Assembly: GCF_002368115.1 (NCBI RefSeq)
Contig: NZ_AP018316.1
Span: 3,967,002-4,031,001 of the forward strand
Origin: Dolichospermum compactum NIES-806
Lineage (GTDB): Bacteria; Cyanobacteriota; Cyanobacteriia; Cyanobacteriales; Nostocaceae
Direction of reading: 5' to 3'
DNA: 64,000 nt
Part shown: positions 63,532-64,000 of the stretch, in pieces
Numbering within the stretch: position 1 is the first letter of the stretch
Layout: each line of letters opens with the position of its first letter
Program-made: the position numbers and the translations under genes
The notes under the pieces: generated by a model
Seen by the model: the letters and a program-made list of their open reading frames with translations, nothing else
The model's database searches: none
Told to the model about the DNA's origin: nothing

Positions 63532-64000
63532 CTACCCTATTTTCCCTCTCACCCAAACACGGAAAGATTTCAACAAAGCAATTTCACCCATAGTTTTACT
63601 TTGCTGGATGAATCTATTCATATCCCCAACAGAAACTAGAGGGAAAGCCAGACTAAACTTAATTTCAATATATTGATTTTCTACCAATTGATAAAATTTT
63701 AAAACTTCACCGTCATATTTCCACAATTCAGCCACACCTAAAGCCGCATAAATATTAAACTTATTCACAGAACTGCTAGTAATATCAATTTCAACTGCTA
63801 AATCAGGAGGAGGATCTATTTCTAAATTTAAAGTTTCCCTACCTCTCATAGCTGCTTCATTTTGGATATAATAGCAACTATCTGGTTCTATTCCCTTTGC
63901 AAAAAATTTACGTTTTAATGTTGTCGAACCAGCACTTCTAACTTCAATATCTAATTCTTCAGCTAAAGCAATAATAAAATTACCAAAATTGCTTTTTGGG
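63532..64000 (-). CDS. Uma2-family (DUF820) putative endonuclease, partial
   Basis: The frame is open to the right edge (156 codons seen, N-terminus missing). It shows the Uma2 pattern: FIIALAEELD, GSTTLKRKFFAKGIEPDSCYYIQ, then PPPDLAVEIDITSSS and a NIYAALGVAELWKYDG strand. The PDLAVEI-type strand carries the acidic residue of a PD-(D/E)XK-like site. Such proteins are very abundant in cyanobacteria; their roles are uncertain. An internal ATG at 63849 is not the true start because the coding pattern continues upstream. Confidence 0.85.
   Translation of the reverse strand, partial: PKSNFGNFIIALAEELDIEVRSAGSTTLKRKFFAKGIEPDSCYYIQNEAAMRGRETLNLEIDPPPDLAVEIDITSSSVNKFNIYAALGVAELWKYDGEVLKFYQLVENQYIEIKFSLAFPLVSVGDMNRFIQQSKTMGEIALLKSFRVWVRGKIG

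Overview
The window is low-GC cyanobacterial DNA, most likely from a filamentous heterocyst-forming (Nostocales-type) strain. Evidence: scattered HIP1 octamers (GCGATCGC), a GUN4-domain protein, a cyanobacterial-type tRNA-Thr, short tandem repeats and small palindromic elements in nearly every gap, and three cyanobacterial protease-inhibitor pathways side by side. Assignment to a genus is not possible from the sequence alone.

Layout. (1) 1-9857, minus strand: start of an aeruginosin/spumigin-type cluster. It holds a loading enzyme (A-KR-T, aerA/spuA-like) and the first 1658 codons of an NRPS (C-A-T-E-C...) that runs off the left edge. (2) 10.0-19.4 kb: accessory DNA with a LamG-patatin lipase, a cyanobacterial AAA ATPase, an internally deleted cytochrome P450, an unrecognised 815-residue protein and several MITE-like elements. 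(3) 19.5-50.4 kb, plus strand: a complete anabaenopeptin-type cluster with its homotyrosine/homophenylalanine supply genes (hphB, fused hphCD, two small Gly-rich paralogues, aptA, aptB, an NTF2-like gene, aptC, aptD, hphA, exporter). (4) 50.8-55.6 kb, plus strand: a microviridin RiPP cluster (precursor, amide ligase, ester ligase, exporter). (5) 55.7-64 kb: a coiled-coil/GUN4 protein, an ISAs1-type transposase remnant, tRNA-Thr, argF, lexA, a superfamily 2 helicase, then a minus-strand run holding an AbrB-like protein, an unknown, an Imm1-type immunity gene with a frameshifted deaminase toxin, and a Uma2-family protein cut by the right edge.

How the genes work together. Reading the specificity residues by eye, the anabaenopeptin line should build Ile-CO-[D-Lys-Val/Ile-Hty-N-MeAla-Phe]. 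The Hty-type adenylation code of aptC (DLGFAGCVTK) differs at one position from that of the aeruginosin/spumigin NRPS (DLGFTGCVTK). The hph genes therefore probably feed both pathways. The two exporters, one beside each cluster, are close paralogues. Three chemically unrelated serine-protease/carboxypeptidase inhibitor families thus lie in about 56 kb.

Most notable points: the microviridin core carries two cysteines (TFKWPSDCEDC) and its cluster shows no acetyltransferase; intergenic-type repeats have entered the NRPS reading frames in frame at tolerated loops; the exporter next to aptD has a repeat-bearing C-terminal extension; two Gly-rich paralogues of unknown role sit between hph and apt; the P450 has lost its I-helix and ExxR; and the deaminase toxin is broken by one base in a homopolymer while its immunity gene is intact. 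All similarity and specificity calls were made by eye without database searches.
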